Positions 17,744 through 27,548 of a stretch of 64,000 bases of DNA are shown piece after piece. The translations under genes and the position numbers were made by a program. Position 1 is the first letter of the stretch. Each line of letters begins with the position of its first letter. The notes below the pieces were generated by a model, which saw only the letters and a list, made by a program, of their open reading frames with translations, searched no databases and was not told where the DNA came from. Source of the stretch: Kribbella sp. VKM Ac-2569 (GTDB lineage: Bacteria > Actinomycetota > Actinomycetes > Propionibacteriales > Kribbellaceae); assembly GCF_004216905.1 (NCBI RefSeq), contig NZ_SGXJ01000001.1, forward strand, positions 1,674,001-1,738,000. Reading direction: 5' to 3'.

Positions 17744-19297
17744 TCAGCGGACGCGGACGGAGACGGACGGACTCTTCTGGACGTTGCGGCCGTCGCTGAC
17801 CTCGACGTGGTACCACAGCTTCTGGCCGCTGGTCAGGCCGGAGTCGGTGACCGAGGTGACGGTCGGCTTCGTCCAGGAGTTCGACGTACGGGACCAGCTG
17901 CCGATCCGCGTGCGGCCGCGGTACACCAGGTAGGTGAGCGTGAGGTTGTCGCGGTCGAGCACGGTCGGGAAGGCGATCGTCACCTTGTTCACACGCGCGC
18001 TGGCGACCTTGGGCGCGGCCGGTCGCGCCGGCGCCGCGCCGCCCGGTGTGTTCGTGAACCGGGTCAGCCCTTCCTGCGGTACGCCGTTCACCTTGGTGAA
18101 GTCGCCACCCGCCCAGAGGTCGTTGCCGCCGGACGCGAACGCGAGCGGACCGACGAGGGTCGTGCCACCGGCGGTCGCGTTCGGGAACCACGGACCGAGC
18201 TTCCCGGTGATCGCGCTGTATACGAGGAAGTGGTGCATCCCGGTCTTGTCCGGGAACGCTCCGTCCGCGCTGCAGTCGTGGGCGTGCGACCCCTTGTACA
18301 GCCAGTTCCCGATCGCCTTGATCGCCTCGGTCGCACCCCGGCACTTGCTCTGCCAGAGCAGCTTGCCGGTCGTGGCGTCCGCGGCCAGCACCCCGTCGTA
18401 GCAACCCATGCTGAGCGTACCGGCGTTCGACGCGAAGACCTTGTTTCCTTGGACTTCGAGGTCCTTGACCCGGCTGTCGCACTCCTCGGACTTCGGCGGG
18501 ATCGCAGCCGCAGCGGGCATCGGGAGCGCGGCACCGGTGGCGGCGTTCACCATCGCGAGCGCGTGCACGTCGCGGCCGCCGATCCGGGTGAACCCGCCGC
18601 CGACGAACGCCCGCTCGCCGTCGGCCGACAGCTCGATCGCATGGACGTCGTCGTTCGCGTTCGGACTCCACGCCAGCAGCGCACCGCTCTTCAGGCTGAC
18701 CGCGGCCGCCCGGCCGCGCGTCACCTTGTCCACCGACCCGAACGAGCCGCCGAGGTAGACGGTGCTGCTGGAGATCTTCAGCGCCGCGACCCGGTAGTTC
18801 ACCACCGGGTCCCAGCCAGCCACCAGCTTGCCGCTCGCGACATCGAACATTGCCACCCGCGACCGCGGCACCCCGTCGACGACGGTGAAGTCGCCGCCGA
18901 TCACGACCCGCCGGCCGTCCGGGGACGTCGCGACGCTCCACACCGGCCCGTTGACCTGCGGTGCGAACCGCGTCGGTACGCCGGTGGTCCGGTCGAACAC
19001 CGCGAAGTACTTCCGCGCCACGTCCCCGACCCCGCGGGCCTTCCCCGGCGGCCGGACCCGGGTGAAGAGACCGCCCGCGAACACCAGGTTCCCCGCGACG
19101 GCGAGCGTGTTCACACTCGCATTCGTCTGCCACGTCGTCTGCTGCACCGACGACAGCGCGGACCCGAACCCGCGCGGCGCGCTGCCGGCGGTCCCACTCA
19201 AAGCATCAGTAGCTGCCTGAACAGCGGGACCCGACGGAACCAGCGCCGCGGCCCCCACGGCGGCGGCGGTGACAACAGCCAGAACGGCCTTCTTCAT
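17744..19297 (-). CDS. secreted beta-propeller protein with C-terminal fibronectin III domain
   Basis: A 517-aa exported protein. The signal peptide is MKKAVLAVVTAAAVGAAALV with cleavage near VQAA. Five or more repeats carry the signature GGxFTxVxG (for example AGGLFTRV, IGGDFTVVDG, LGGSFGSVD, VGGGFTRIGG, AGGDFTKVNG), as in delta-60/propeller-type actinobacterial surface proteins. The last about 95 residues look like FN3. A cysteine-bearing blade (SEECDSRVKD, GCYDG, SKCRG, HDCSADG) may hold disulfides. The ATG at 19297 has a GGGGG ribosome site. It probably binds ligand or substrate outside the cell; no enzyme activity is implied. Confidence 0.83.
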   Translation of the reverse strand: MKKAVLAVVTAAAVGAAALVPSGPAVQAATDALSGTAGSAPRGFGSALSSVQQTTWQTNASVNTLAVAGNLVFAGGLFTRVRPPGKARGVGDVARKYFAVFDRTTGVPTRFAPQVNGPVWSVATSPDGRRVVIGGDFTVVDGVPRSRVAMFDVASGKLVAGWDPVVNYRVAALKISSSTVYLGGSFGSVDKVTRGRAAAVSLKSGALLAWSPNANDDVHAIELSADGERAFVGGGFTRIGGRDVHALAMVNAATGAALPMPAAAAIPPKSEECDSRVKDLEVQGNKVFASNAGTLSMGCYDGVLAADATTGKLLWQSKCRGATEAIKAIGNWLYKGSHAHDCSADGAFPDKTGMHHFLVYSAITGKLGPWFPNATAGGTTLVGPLAFASGGNDLWAGGDFTKVNGVPQEGLTRFTNTPGGAAPARPAAPKVASARVNKVTIAFPTVLDRDNLTLTYLVYRGRTRIGSWSRTSNSWTKPTVTSVTDSGLTSGQKLWYHVEVSDGRNVQKSPSVSVRVR

Positions 19298-19403
19298 GAG
19301 CAAACCCCCAAGGGCCCGCTCCGGCGGAAGATGCCGACCCATGACTCGATGACAATGCGCGGTCAAACGATAACTGTCGGCACACGCACCTCGCGGCCCG
19401 GGG

Positions 19404-21746
19404 TCAGCTGCGGTAGCGGCGGCCGGGCCGGCAGCCGGCCAGGGTGTGGGTGCCGGTGCCGCTGACGTGCGGGACCAGGCCGTAGTAGACGCGTGGTGCG
19501 CCGTCGAGGGTCAGCGTCGCGTTGCCGTTGGTGACGGGCAACGTCCGCGTCTGTCCGATCGCATCCAGCTCCCGTACGGCGGAACTCGCGGAGACCGTCA
19601 GCGGTGTCTTGGTCGGCCACGGGTCGACCCAGACCTCCGGCGCCGGGAAGTGCCAGTCGGTGCGCTGGCCGGCGGTGTTGAGGATGTACCCGTCGGCCCG
19701 GTTCCACAGCACGACCGCCGGCCCGTCCGGGGTGTCGAACCACAAGCCGGACGTCAGCGGATCCGCAAAGGTCAACTGCCCGCGGAAGACGGCCTGGTCG
19801 AGCACCCGGGCCGCTGTCGCATACGCCAGCAGCGACGGCTTCGGACTCAGATCGCGGTTCATCAGGCCGAAGTGGTATTCGACGTTGTCCGGGTCGGCGA
19901 TCTGCGGCATCCCGAGCACACTGTCGTGGAACTGGTACCAGCAGACGCACCGAATACCCTCGGCCTTGGCCAGCGCCAAACTCAACAACACGTTCTCCGC
20001 AGCATGGCGATAGGTGTCATGCCACCAGCTGTTCGGCTTGGTCGGCGCGTACGCCTCCGTCAGCCAGATCTCCTTCTCGCCATGCTCGGCCATCAACGCC
20101 TTGAGCTGCTTCAGCCCGCCGTAGAAGTTCCAGTAGGTGCCCACGGCACCTGTGCCCCAGTCGTCACCCGGTGGGATGTAGTCGGGGGTGAAGTTGCCGC
20201 GGCCCGGATGGTAGGCGAAGGCATCGATCAGGTCCCAGCCGCCCGCGGCGATGAAGTTCTCCACCCACGGCTTGTCCATCCCGGCCAGCCCGTTGTTCAT
20301 CAGCTTCACGGTGTCCCCGGTGACGGCCCGGCGATCGAACACAGGTCGCATCACCTTGTCCAGATAGGCCTGTGCGGCATCCCCGGTGTTGAACGGCCGG
20401 TTCAGTTCGTTGCCCACCTCGAAGTACCCCGCACCGGCACCGGCTGCCACCGCCAGCTTGTCCGCGGCCCAGGCGGCCGCCTCGGTGTCGGTCACGGTCA
20501 ACGACGGCTGCAGCTCGATGTTGTGCCGCATCCCGCGCGCGTCGAACGCAGACGGCGGCAACCCGGGCCCACCGTCGTACGCGATCCGGACCACGCTGAT
20601 GCCGGCTCGCTGCCACAGATCGAGTACGGCGTCGGCGCTCGGCCGCTGGAGCCACGGGTAGTTGGCGATCCCGAACATGCTCTCCGCACCGGCCTGATAG
20701 TCGTACGCCGGAAGCACGGCAAAGTTGGTCCGCGCGAACGCCTCGTCGTCGCCGGATCTGACTACTACCTCCGCCAATGCGATCCCACCGGCCGGCGCAG
20801 TCAGGTTGAAGGTGTGTTGCCAGGTGTCGGCTGCGGAGACGCTTCCGGTCACGGTCGTCGAGGCCAGGAGCACGCCGTCGAAGCTGCGCATCCACAGCTC
20901 GAGCTCGACCGACTTGGCCGCGCCTCCATTGGCCACCAGCGCCGTGAGTGCCATCGGCGCACCGGCCGACTCGTACAGATTGAAGTCGCTGTTGGTGGTG
21001 AGCTCGATCCCGAGCTCCCGGCCGCGGCCGATGGTGGCAGTCGCCGACGGGCGGGTCTCGGAGAAGAAGAAGTCAGCCCGGCTGGTCCAGCCGCCGGCCG
21101 GATCCACCGCACCCGGTGAGTGCACCCAGGTCGCATTCGTCCACGACTGCCGGGAGCGATCCAGCAGGAACAGACCGTGCAAGCTGGAGCTCCAAGTCGA
21201 CGTGTGCGCGACCCCGACGGTGTCCTCGTACGGAATGCCGCCGCCCGCGTCGCGGATCCACTCGGTGATCGCGATGTAGTCGTCCGGCGCCGTCGGCGCC
21301 TGGATCGCGCGACTGAACAGGAACCCGTCCGGGAGCAGCGTGGACGCCCCGGTGATCCGCCATTCCAGCCTGGCGTGCGACGTACTGACGCTGAACCAGC
21401 CAGTGACCATCGTCGAGCCGGCGGCGGCGTCGAAGGTGTAGTCCATCCGGATCGCCGGAGTACCGTCCGCGAGCGCGCTCAGCGTCGGGGTGCCGCCGGT
21501 GGAGGTCAGGACTCCGGCGAGGCTGTCCTTGACCTGGAACTTCGACCCGACCGACCGCGTGACGCCACCAGCGTCACGGATCGCGAGCCGCCCACCGGGG
21601 CTGGCCAGCAGGCTGATGCCGCCGGCCGTCAGGGTCACGTCACCGGCCGCGGCGAACGCGCTGATCGGGGTCGCTTCGGCGACCAGTACGACACCGGCCG
21701 CGAGCGCCGCGCCGAGCAGGCTGCGGCGGCTGAGGGTGGAGGTCAT
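19404..21746 (-). CDS. Tat-exported clan GH-A-like glycoside hydrolase
   Basis: A 780-aa secreted protein. The twin-arginine leader is TLSRRSLLGAALAAG. A beta-rich N-terminal half (about 40-340) precedes a TIM barrel: FGIANYPWLQRPSADAVLDL, then YFEVGNELNRP with the probable acid/base Glu after Asn-, then AFAYHPGR and IWLTEAYAP with the probable nucleophile Glu. The C-terminal part is a beta-sandwich. The Glu pair on strands 4 and 7 marks clan GH-A; I cannot name the GH family. It is divergent from a LacI gene and has a LacI-type operator 15 bp before its start, so it likely degrades the polymer whose products the adjoining ABC system imports. Confidence 0.82.
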   Translation of the reverse strand: MTSTLSRRSLLGAALAAGVVLVAEATPISAFAAAGDVTLTAGGISLLASPGGRLAIRDAGGVTRSVGSKFQVKDSLAGVLTSTGGTPTLSALADGTPAIRMDYTFDAAAGSTMVTGWFSVSTSHARLEWRITGASTLLPDGFLFSRAIQAPTAPDDYIAITEWIRDAGGGIPYEDTVGVAHTSTWSSSLHGLFLLDRSRQSWTNATWVHSPGAVDPAGGWTSRADFFFSETRPSATATIGRGRELGIELTTNSDFNLYESAGAPMALTALVANGGAAKSVELELWMRSFDGVLLASTTVTGSVSAADTWQHTFNLTAPAGGIALAEVVVRSGDDEAFARTNFAVLPAYDYQAGAESMFGIANYPWLQRPSADAVLDLWQRAGISVVRIAYDGGPGLPPSAFDARGMRHNIELQPSLTVTDTEAAAWAADKLAVAAGAGAGYFEVGNELNRPFNTGDAAQAYLDKVMRPVFDRRAVTGDTVKLMNNGLAGMDKPWVENFIAAGGWDLIDAFAYHPGRGNFTPDYIPPGDDWGTGAVGTYWNFYGGLKQLKALMAEHGEKEIWLTEAYAPTKPNSWWHDTYRHAAENVLLSLALAKAEGIRCVCWYQFHDSVLGMPQIADPDNVEYHFGLMNRDLSPKPSLLAYATAARVLDQAVFRGQLTFADPLTSGLWFDTPDGPAVVLWNRADGYILNTAGQRTDWHFPAPEVWVDPWPTKTPLTVSASSAVRELDAIGQTRTLPVTNGNATLTLDGAPRVYYGLVPHVSGTGTHTLAGCRPGRRYRS

Positions 21747-21760
21747 CGACTACTCCTTCT

Positions 21761-21776
21761 GATAATGCGCATCTTC
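21761..21776. promoter_or_regulatory. LacI-type operator 1
   Basis: GATAATGCGCATCTTC, an imperfect dyad centred on CG as in LacI-family sites. It lies 15 bp before the glycosidase start. The same sequence recurs inverted at 21873-21888, next to the lacI-type gene. Confidence 0.72.
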
Positions 21777-21872
21777 AGATTCGCTGGACGGAACATTCCC
21801 AGCCCCGGACTCCGACGTCAAGAGGTCATTGCGCTATCGGCTTTAGCTGGGCTATGGTCGCCGCAGCTTGTT

Positions 21873-21888
21873 GAAGATAGGCATTATC
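21873..21888. promoter_or_regulatory. LacI-type operator 2
   Basis: GAAGATAGGCATTATC; its reverse complement matches operator 1 at 14 of 16 bases (both fit GATAATGC-NNATCTTC). It sits 14 bp upstream of the regulator ATG and just before its GGAGG ribosome site, so the repressor probably controls itself as well as the divergent glycosidase. Confidence 0.72.
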
Positions 21889-21902
21889 ACCACGGAGGAA
21901 CG

Positions 21903-22946
21903 ATGGCACCGAAACCTCGCCGGGTCACCCAGCGCGAGATCGCCGAACTCGCCGGCGTCAGCCAGACGACCGTGTCGGTGGTGCTGAACGACCGCGACGG
22001 CGGAGGGGTGCGGATCCCCGAGGCGACCCGGGCGCGGGTCAAGAAGGCCATCGAGCAACTGACGTACGTCGCGGACCCCGCAGCCCGCCGCCTGGCCGGC
22101 CTGGACAACCAGATCATCGGCGTCTTCACCTACGAGGCCGCGCTGTCACCCGAGAGCATGGACTTCTACGGACCGTTGCTGAACGGGATCGAGCGCGCCG
22201 CCGAGCGGATCGGCTGGGACCTGCTGTTCTTCACGTCGTCACCGGTCGAGGACGGCACCCGGAGCCTGTTCCACCGCAAGACCCGGCTGCGGCTGACCGA
22301 CGGCTGCGTGCTGCTCGGTCAGCAGATGGTCGCGTCCGAGCTGGAGCGACTGGTCGCGGAACAGTTCCCGTTCGTCGCCATCGGCCGCCGGGACGAGACC
22401 GCCGCCGCGGTGCCGTACGTCGCCATCGACTACGTCACGCCGACCACGGCATTGATCGACCAGGCCGCGGCCGCCGGGCACCAGCAGGCGCTCTACGTGC
22501 ATCGCGGCCGGGACACGCCCGCGGCCCGCGACCGTCGCGGTGCCGTCGAGGCCGCCTCCGCAGACGGCCGGCTCGCGTTCCTGCTGGTCGGTGAGGAGCG
22601 GATCGCCGACCTGCCCCGACTGGCGCAGGCCACCGGCGCGACCGTGATCATCGCCGAGGATGCGTTCCTGATCGAGGATGTCGTGCACGCGCTGACGGCC
22701 GCGGGAGTCGCCGTACCGGACGAGATGTCGGTCGCGGCGCTCGGCGAGGTGCGCGGTCACCGGATCGAGGGGCGGCCGCTCGCGGGCTTCCACGTCCCGA
22801 GGGAACAACTCGCGGCCGAGGCGCTCGACCTGCTCCAGTTGCTGATCTCGACCGAACCGCAGGAGTGGGCCGACCTCGAGACCAGGCGGCACCTCGACTC
22901 CGAGGTCGAGCCGGGCGCCACCATCGTCGTACGGACAGAATCGTGA
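21903..22946 (+). CDS. LacI-family transcriptional repressor
   Basis: A 347-aa regulator. The helix-turn-helix is near the N-terminus (VTQREIAELAGVSQTTVSVVLNDRD, about 8-32) with a hinge helix (PAARRLAG), then a periplasmic-binding-like sensor domain (IIGVFTYEAAL ... DFYGPLLNGIERAA). GGAGG precedes the ATG. Its position and the two operators indicate sugar-responsive control of the divergent glycosidase and of the downstream oxidoreductase and ABC genes, which are transcribed with it. Confidence 0.92.
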   Translation: MAPKPRRVTQREIAELAGVSQTTVSVVLNDRDGGGVRIPEATRARVKKAIEQLTYVADPAARRLAGLDNQIIGVFTYEAALSPESMDFYGPLLNGIERAAERIGWDLLFFTSSPVEDGTRSLFHRKTRLRLTDGCVLLGQQMVASELERLVAEQFPFVAIGRRDETAAAVPYVAIDYVTPTTALIDQAAAAGHQQALYVHRGRDTPAARDRRGAVEAASADGRLAFLLVGEERIADLPRLAQATGATVIIAEDAFLIEDVVHALTAAGVAVPDEMSVAALGEVRGHRIEGRPLAGFHVPREQLAAEALDLLQLLISTEPQEWADLETRRHLDSEVEPGATIVVRTES

Positions 22947-24532
22947 TTTCCACCGAGGTCGCGATCATCGGCGGAGGCCTCGGCTCCGTCGCCGCCGCGC
23001 TGGCGTTGCTGCAGCGTGGCCGGCGCGTGGTGATGACCGAGGAGTACGCGTGGCTCGGTGGACAGCTCACCTCGCAGGCGGTGCCGCCCGACGAACACAT
23101 CTGGGTCGAGCAGTTCGGTGTCACCGCCCGATACCGCGCACTCCGCGAAGGCATCCGCCGCTACTACCGCGACCACTACCCGCTGACCGACGCCGCCCGC
23201 ACGGACCGCGAGCTGAATCCGGGACGTGGCCGCGTCAGCCGCTTGTGCCATGAGCCTCGCGTGGCCGACGCGGTCATCACCGCACTGCTCGCGCCGTACC
23301 GATCGACCGGCCGACTGACCGTTCTGCAACCCTGCGTGCCGATCGCGGCCGAGGTGACCGACGGCGTCGTCCGCACCGTCACGGTCGCGGACCCGACGAC
23401 CGGGGCCGAGACTGTGATCTCCGCCGAGTTCGTCCTGGACGGGACCGAGACCGGCGACCTGCTGCCGCTGACCGGCACGGAGTACGTCGTCGGCGCCGAA
23501 GCGCGATCCGACACCGGTGAGCCGAGTGCCGCCGAGGTCGCGGATCCCTCCAACGTGCAGTCGATCGCTTGGTGCTTCGTCTTCGACCACGCCGCCGGCG
23601 ACCACACGATCGCTCGCCCTGACGACTACGACTTCTGGCGTTCGTTCGAGCTGCCGTTCTGGGGAGCGCCGATGCTGTCCTTCGTCGCCCCGAACCCGCG
23701 GACGCTGGCGCCGGAAGAGCGGACCATGAACGTCAACCCGGGTGCCGACGTCACCGGGGATCCGCGGTTCGACGCGGGCGACAACGACCTGTGGCAGTTC
23801 CGCCGGATCGCGGCCCGGCAGAACTTCGCCGAGGGCTTCTACGACAGCGACATCGTGCTCGCCAACTGGCCGCAGCTCGACTACGTCAGCGGCTCGATCA
23901 TCGACACCGACGACCGCGCCGTACACCTGCTGGCCGCGAAGGCGCAGTCGCGTGCCTACGTGTACTGGCTGCAGACCGAGGCGCCACGTCCCGACGGCGG
24001 TCGCGGCTGGCCCGGTCTGCGGCTCCGCGGCGACCTGGTCGGCACCACCGACGGCTTCGCGCAGGCGCCGTACATCCGGGAATCGCGCCGGATCAAGGCG
24101 CTCACCACCGTCCGCGAGCAGGACATCTCGATCAAGGCCCGCGGGTACGACGGTCCGGCCCGGTTCGACGCCTCGGTCGGAGTCGGGATGTACCGGATCG
24201 ACCTGCACCCCTCCACCGGCGGCGACAACTACATCGACGTCGAGTGCGCACCGTTCGAGATCCCGCTCGGCGCGCTGGTTCCGGTGGCCACCCAGAACCT
24301 GGTGCCCGCCGCCAAGAACATCGGTACCACCCACATCACCAACGGCGCCTACCGGCTGCATCCGGTCGAGTGGAACATCGGCGAATCGGCCGGCGAACTC
24401 GTGGCGTTCTGCCTCGAGAGCGGCCTGAGCCCGCAGCAGATCGCGACCGACGACACCCTCGTCGACCGCCTCCAGGGCCGGTTGAGCGAGGCCGGGGTCG
24501 AGCTCCACTGGCCCGAGATCGCCGGCTACTAG
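22943..24532 (+). CDS. FAD-dependent oxidoreductase (FAD_oxidored family)
   Basis: A 529-aa flavoprotein. The Rossmann FAD motif EVAIIGGGLGSVAAALALL is at the extreme N-terminus, EEYAWLGGQLTSQ follows, and the C-terminal ending around GTTHITNGAYRLHPVEWNIGES is typical of the PF12831-type family. There is no signal peptide, so the enzyme is cytoplasmic. The GTG overlaps the repressor stop (GTGA), so it is part of the lacI-ABC operon. It may oxidise or isomerise the imported saccharide derivative; no substrate is known. Confidence 0.85.
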   Translation: MISTEVAIIGGGLGSVAAALALLQRGRRVVMTEEYAWLGGQLTSQAVPPDEHIWVEQFGVTARYRALREGIRRYYRDHYPLTDAARTDRELNPGRGRVSRLCHEPRVADAVITALLAPYRSTGRLTVLQPCVPIAAEVTDGVVRTVTVADPTTGAETVISAEFVLDGTETGDLLPLTGTEYVVGAEARSDTGEPSAAEVADPSNVQSIAWCFVFDHAAGDHTIARPDDYDFWRSFELPFWGAPMLSFVAPNPRTLAPEERTMNVNPGADVTGDPRFDAGDNDLWQFRRIAARQNFAEGFYDSDIVLANWPQLDYVSGSIIDTDDRAVHLLAAKAQSRAYVYWLQTEAPRPDGGRGWPGLRLRGDLVGTTDGFAQAPYIRESRRIKALTTVREQDISIKARGYDGPARFDASVGVGMYRIDLHPSTGGDNYIDVECAPFEIPLGALVPVATQNLVPAAKNIGTTHITNGAYRLHPVEWNIGESAGELVAFCLESGLSPQQIATDDTLVDRLQGRLSEAGVELHWPEIAGY

Positions 24533-24560
24533 CTAGTCATCCCCAGCGAAGGACTACATC

Positions 24561-25832
24561 ATGATCACTGCAAGGAAGCTGCTCGGCGCGCTCGCGCTGA
24601 CCACTGCAGCGACGCTGACTGCCGCCTGCGGCGCATCGAGCACCGGGGCGGAGGGGTCGAAGGCCACCGACGTCAAGCTGCGGATGACGGTCTGGACCTC
24701 GAACGAGGACCAGCTCAAGCTGTTCAACGCGATCGGCGACGCCTACCGGGCCGATCACCCCGAGGTCTCCTCGATCACCTTCGAGAGCCTGCCGTTCGCC
24801 GACTACAACACCACCCTGACGACGCAGATCGCCGGCGGCAACGCGCCCGACCTGGCCTGGATGGGCGACCTGTCCAAGGACCTGATCGCCTCCGACGCCC
24901 TCGTCGGCCTGACCGACAAGCTGAAGGCGACCAGCGGCTGGCAGTACGACGACCTGGTGGACAGCGCGACCAAGGAGTTCAGCCGCGACGGCAAGCTCTA
25001 CGCCTACCCGTTCTCGAACTCGCCGTTCGCCCTCTACGTGAACACCGACCTACTGGCGAAGGCCGGTCAGAAGATCGATCCGAAGACGCTGACCTGGGAC
25101 CAGGTCGCCGCCGCGGGTGCCGCCGTACATGCCAAGACCGGCAAGGCGGGCTTCGTGATCCGGGACTTCGACTACAAGTCCTGGAACACGCTGGCCACGG
25201 TCTGGACCGGCTTCGGCGGCTCGGCGTGGAGCCTGGACGGAAAGACCTGCACGTTCGACAGCCCGGAGATGCAGCGCGCGTTCACGTTCCTGCACGACGC
25301 CGCGTTCAAGACCAGCGCGATGCCTGGCCCCGGCACGAAGGCCGACTTCTTCGCCGGTGACGCCGCCTTCACCGTCGCCCAGGTCTCCCGCGCGTCGTTG
25401 CTCACCGGGTCGTTCAAGTTCGGCCTGTATCCGCTGCCGGCGGGGCCGTCCGGCAAGTACGCCGTACTCGGCCAGGCCGGTGTCGGCGTCCTTGCCGCCA
25501 GCAAGCATCCTGACCAGGCAACGGACTTCCTTGCTTACCTGACGAATCCGGCCAACGCGGCGAAGCTGGCGCAGTTCTTCCCGCCGCCCCGCAAGTCGCT
25601 GCTCACCGGCGCGAAGCTTGCCGAGAACAACAAGAAGCTGTCCGCGGCCCAACTGCAGGAGGTCGTGGTCGACCAGCTGCCGAACGCCGTCACGCTGCCC
25701 AACCACGCCAGCCCGGCCGAGATCGCCCAGAAGGGTAAGACCGCGCTGGACGCGCTGTGGAAGGCCGACGCCGACATCCCTGCCGTCCTGAAGTCGGTCT
25801 GCACAGCGATCGATCCCATCCTGGCCAAGTGA
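24561..25832 (+). CDS. sugar ABC transporter substrate-binding lipoprotein
   Basis: A 423-aa extracytoplasmic receptor. The lipobox is LTAAC (Cys about residue 23) after a short hydrophobic leader. The fold is of the maltose/oligosaccharide type (family 1): VWTSNEDQLKLF, GNAPDLAWMGDLS, YAYPFSNSPFALYVNTDLL. It is followed by two permeases; its stop shares one base with the first permease start (TGATG). Confidence 0.93.
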   Translation: MITARKLLGALALTTAATLTAACGASSTGAEGSKATDVKLRMTVWTSNEDQLKLFNAIGDAYRADHPEVSSITFESLPFADYNTTLTTQIAGGNAPDLAWMGDLSKDLIASDALVGLTDKLKATSGWQYDDLVDSATKEFSRDGKLYAYPFSNSPFALYVNTDLLAKAGQKIDPKTLTWDQVAAAGAAVHAKTGKAGFVIRDFDYKSWNTLATVWTGFGGSAWSLDGKTCTFDSPEMQRAFTFLHDAAFKTSAMPGPGTKADFFAGDAAFTVAQVSRASLLTGSFKFGLYPLPAGPSGKYAVLGQAGVGVLAASKHPDQATDFLAYLTNPANAAKLAQFFPPPRKSLLTGAKLAENNKKLSAAQLQEVVVDQLPNAVTLPNHASPAEIAQKGKTALDALWKADADIPAVLKSVCTAIDPILAK

Positions 25833-26719
25833 TGCGCTACTGGACCACACGCCGGCGAGATGTGCTGACCGGGTACCTGTTCATCGCGCCACAGCTCGCC
25901 GGCGTCCTGCTGTTCGTGCTGATCCCGGTCGGCCTGGCGATCTGGTACAGCCTGAACAAGTGGAACGTCTTCACCGGCAAGCAGGTCTTCGTCGGCGCGG
26001 ACCATTACGCCGCGCTGGCCTCCGACCCGCAGTTGCCATCGGTGCTGCTGGCAACGGTCGTCTTCTCCGGCGGCGTCGTGGTCCTGAACATCACGCTCGG
26101 CCTGCTGATCGCCGTACTGCTGAACCGTCAGTTCCGCGGCGCGACGTTCTTCCGCACCTTGTTCTTCTCGCCGGTTGTGGTGTCCGTGGTCGCCTGGACC
26201 CTGGTCTGGGGCTTCCTGCTGCAGGACAACGGCGGCATCAACGGACTGCTGCACGCGATCGGCGTGGACGGGCCGAACTGGCTGCAGCACGGCGACACCG
26301 CGATGCTGTCGGTGATCGTCAGCCAGGTCGTCCGCAGTGTCGGCGTGAACATGGTGCTGTTCCTGGCGGCGTTGCAGGGCGTGCCGTCGGAACTGTACGA
26401 GGCGGCCCGGATCGACGGCGCGCGCAGCCGGTCGATCTTCGCCCGGATCACGCTGCCGCTGATCTCGCCGACGGTGCTGCTGACCGCGATCATCACCGTC
26501 GTCGGCGCGCTGCAGTCGTTCGCGCAGATCGCCGTACTCACCGGCGGTGGTCCGGAACTGAGCACCACGGTGCTCGTGTACTACGTGTTCCAGCAGGCCT
26601 TCGAGTTCAACAACATCGGCTACGGCTCGACGCTCGCGCTGATGTTGTTGAGCTTCGTGATGGTGCTGACGCTGCTGCAATGGCAGCTGCGCCGGAAGTG
26701 GGTGTTCCATGAGCAATAG
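25832..26719 (+). CDS. sugar ABC transporter permease (MalF-like)
   Basis: A 295-aa CUT1-family permease with six helices. The cytoplasmic EAA loop is seen as ELYEAARIDGARSRSIFARITLP (about residues 187-209). N-terminal helix: GYLFIAPQLAGVLLFVLIPVGL. It is translationally coupled to the binding protein (TGATG) and overlaps the next permease by 11 bp. Confidence 0.94.
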   Translation: MRYWTTRRRDVLTGYLFIAPQLAGVLLFVLIPVGLAIWYSLNKWNVFTGKQVFVGADHYAALASDPQLPSVLLATVVFSGGVVVLNITLGLLIAVLLNRQFRGATFFRTLFFSPVVVSVVAWTLVWGFLLQDNGGINGLLHAIGVDGPNWLQHGDTAMLSVIVSQVVRSVGVNMVLFLAALQGVPSELYEAARIDGARSRSIFARITLPLISPTVLLTAIITVVGALQSFAQIAVLTGGGPELSTTVLVYYVFQQAFEFNNIGYGSTLALMLLSFVMVLTLLQWQLRRKWVFHEQ

Positions 26720-27548
26720 AACATCGTGGCTTCGACGGACGCTTCTGGTGGCAGCGCTCGCCGTACTCGCGATCCCGTTCGCGGTGCCGACGATTTGGAT
26801 GGTCGCCGCGTCGATCAAGCCGCTGCCCGAGATCTTCAAGGCACCACCGTCGCTGTGGACCGAGCATCCGACCCTGGCGGCGTACGGCGAAGCGTTCACG
26901 TTCCAGCCGTTCGCACGGCAGTACGTGAACAGCGTCTACATCGCCGTACTGGTCACGCTGATCACGCTGCTGGTCTCGAGCATGGCCGGCTACGCCTTCG
27001 CCCGGATCCGGTTCCCTGGCGCCAACGCCCTGTTCCTGGTGGTGCTGACCGGACTGCTGGTGCCGAGCGAGGTGACGATCGTCCCGCTGTTCCAGGTGTT
27101 CAAGCGGGCCGGGCTGATCAACACGCACTGGCCGCTGATCCTGGTCACCGCGTTCGGCGCACCGTGCGTACTGGCGAGCTTCATCATGCGGCAGTTCTTC
27201 ATCGCGCTGCCCGCCGAACTGGAGGAAGCCGGCCGGCTCGACGGCCTCGGCCGTCCCGGGATCTGGTGGCGGATCTGCCTGCCGCTCGCCCGGCCGGCGC
27301 TGTCCGCGGTCGCGATCCTGACCTTCCTCGCCTCCTGGAACCTCTACCTCGAACCCACCGTCTACCTCACCTCGCCGGAGCTGTTCACGCTGCCGCAAGC
27401 CCTCACCCGATTCACCGACGCGTACGGAGCCGACATGTGGAACACCCAGCTCGCCGCCGCCACCATGACCGTCCTCCCGGTCCTGATCGTGTTCGTCATC
27501 GCGCAACGCCAGTTCGTCGAGGGCCTGGCGCACTCGGGCCTCAAATGA
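26709..27548 (+). CDS. sugar ABC transporter permease (MalG-like)
   Basis: A 279-aa CUT1 permease. The EAA loop reads LPAELEEAGRLDGLGRPGIWWRICLPL. Six hydrophobic segments are visible, and LVPSEVTIVPLFQV precedes the loop. No ATP-binding subunit gene follows; many actinobacterial CUT1 systems share one distant ATPase (MsiK type). The stop overlaps the next small gene by 4 bp. Confidence 0.94.
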   Translation: MSNRTSWLRRTLLVAALAVLAIPFAVPTIWMVAASIKPLPEIFKAPPSLWTEHPTLAAYGEAFTFQPFARQYVNSVYIAVLVTLITLLVSSMAGYAFARIRFPGANALFLVVLTGLLVPSEVTIVPLFQVFKRAGLINTHWPLILVTAFGAPCVLASFIMRQFFIALPAELEEAGRLDGLGRPGIWWRICLPLARPALSAVAILTFLASWNLYLEPTVYLTSPELFTLPQALTRFTDAYGADMWNTQLAAATMTVLPVLIVFVIAQRQFVEGLAHSGLK

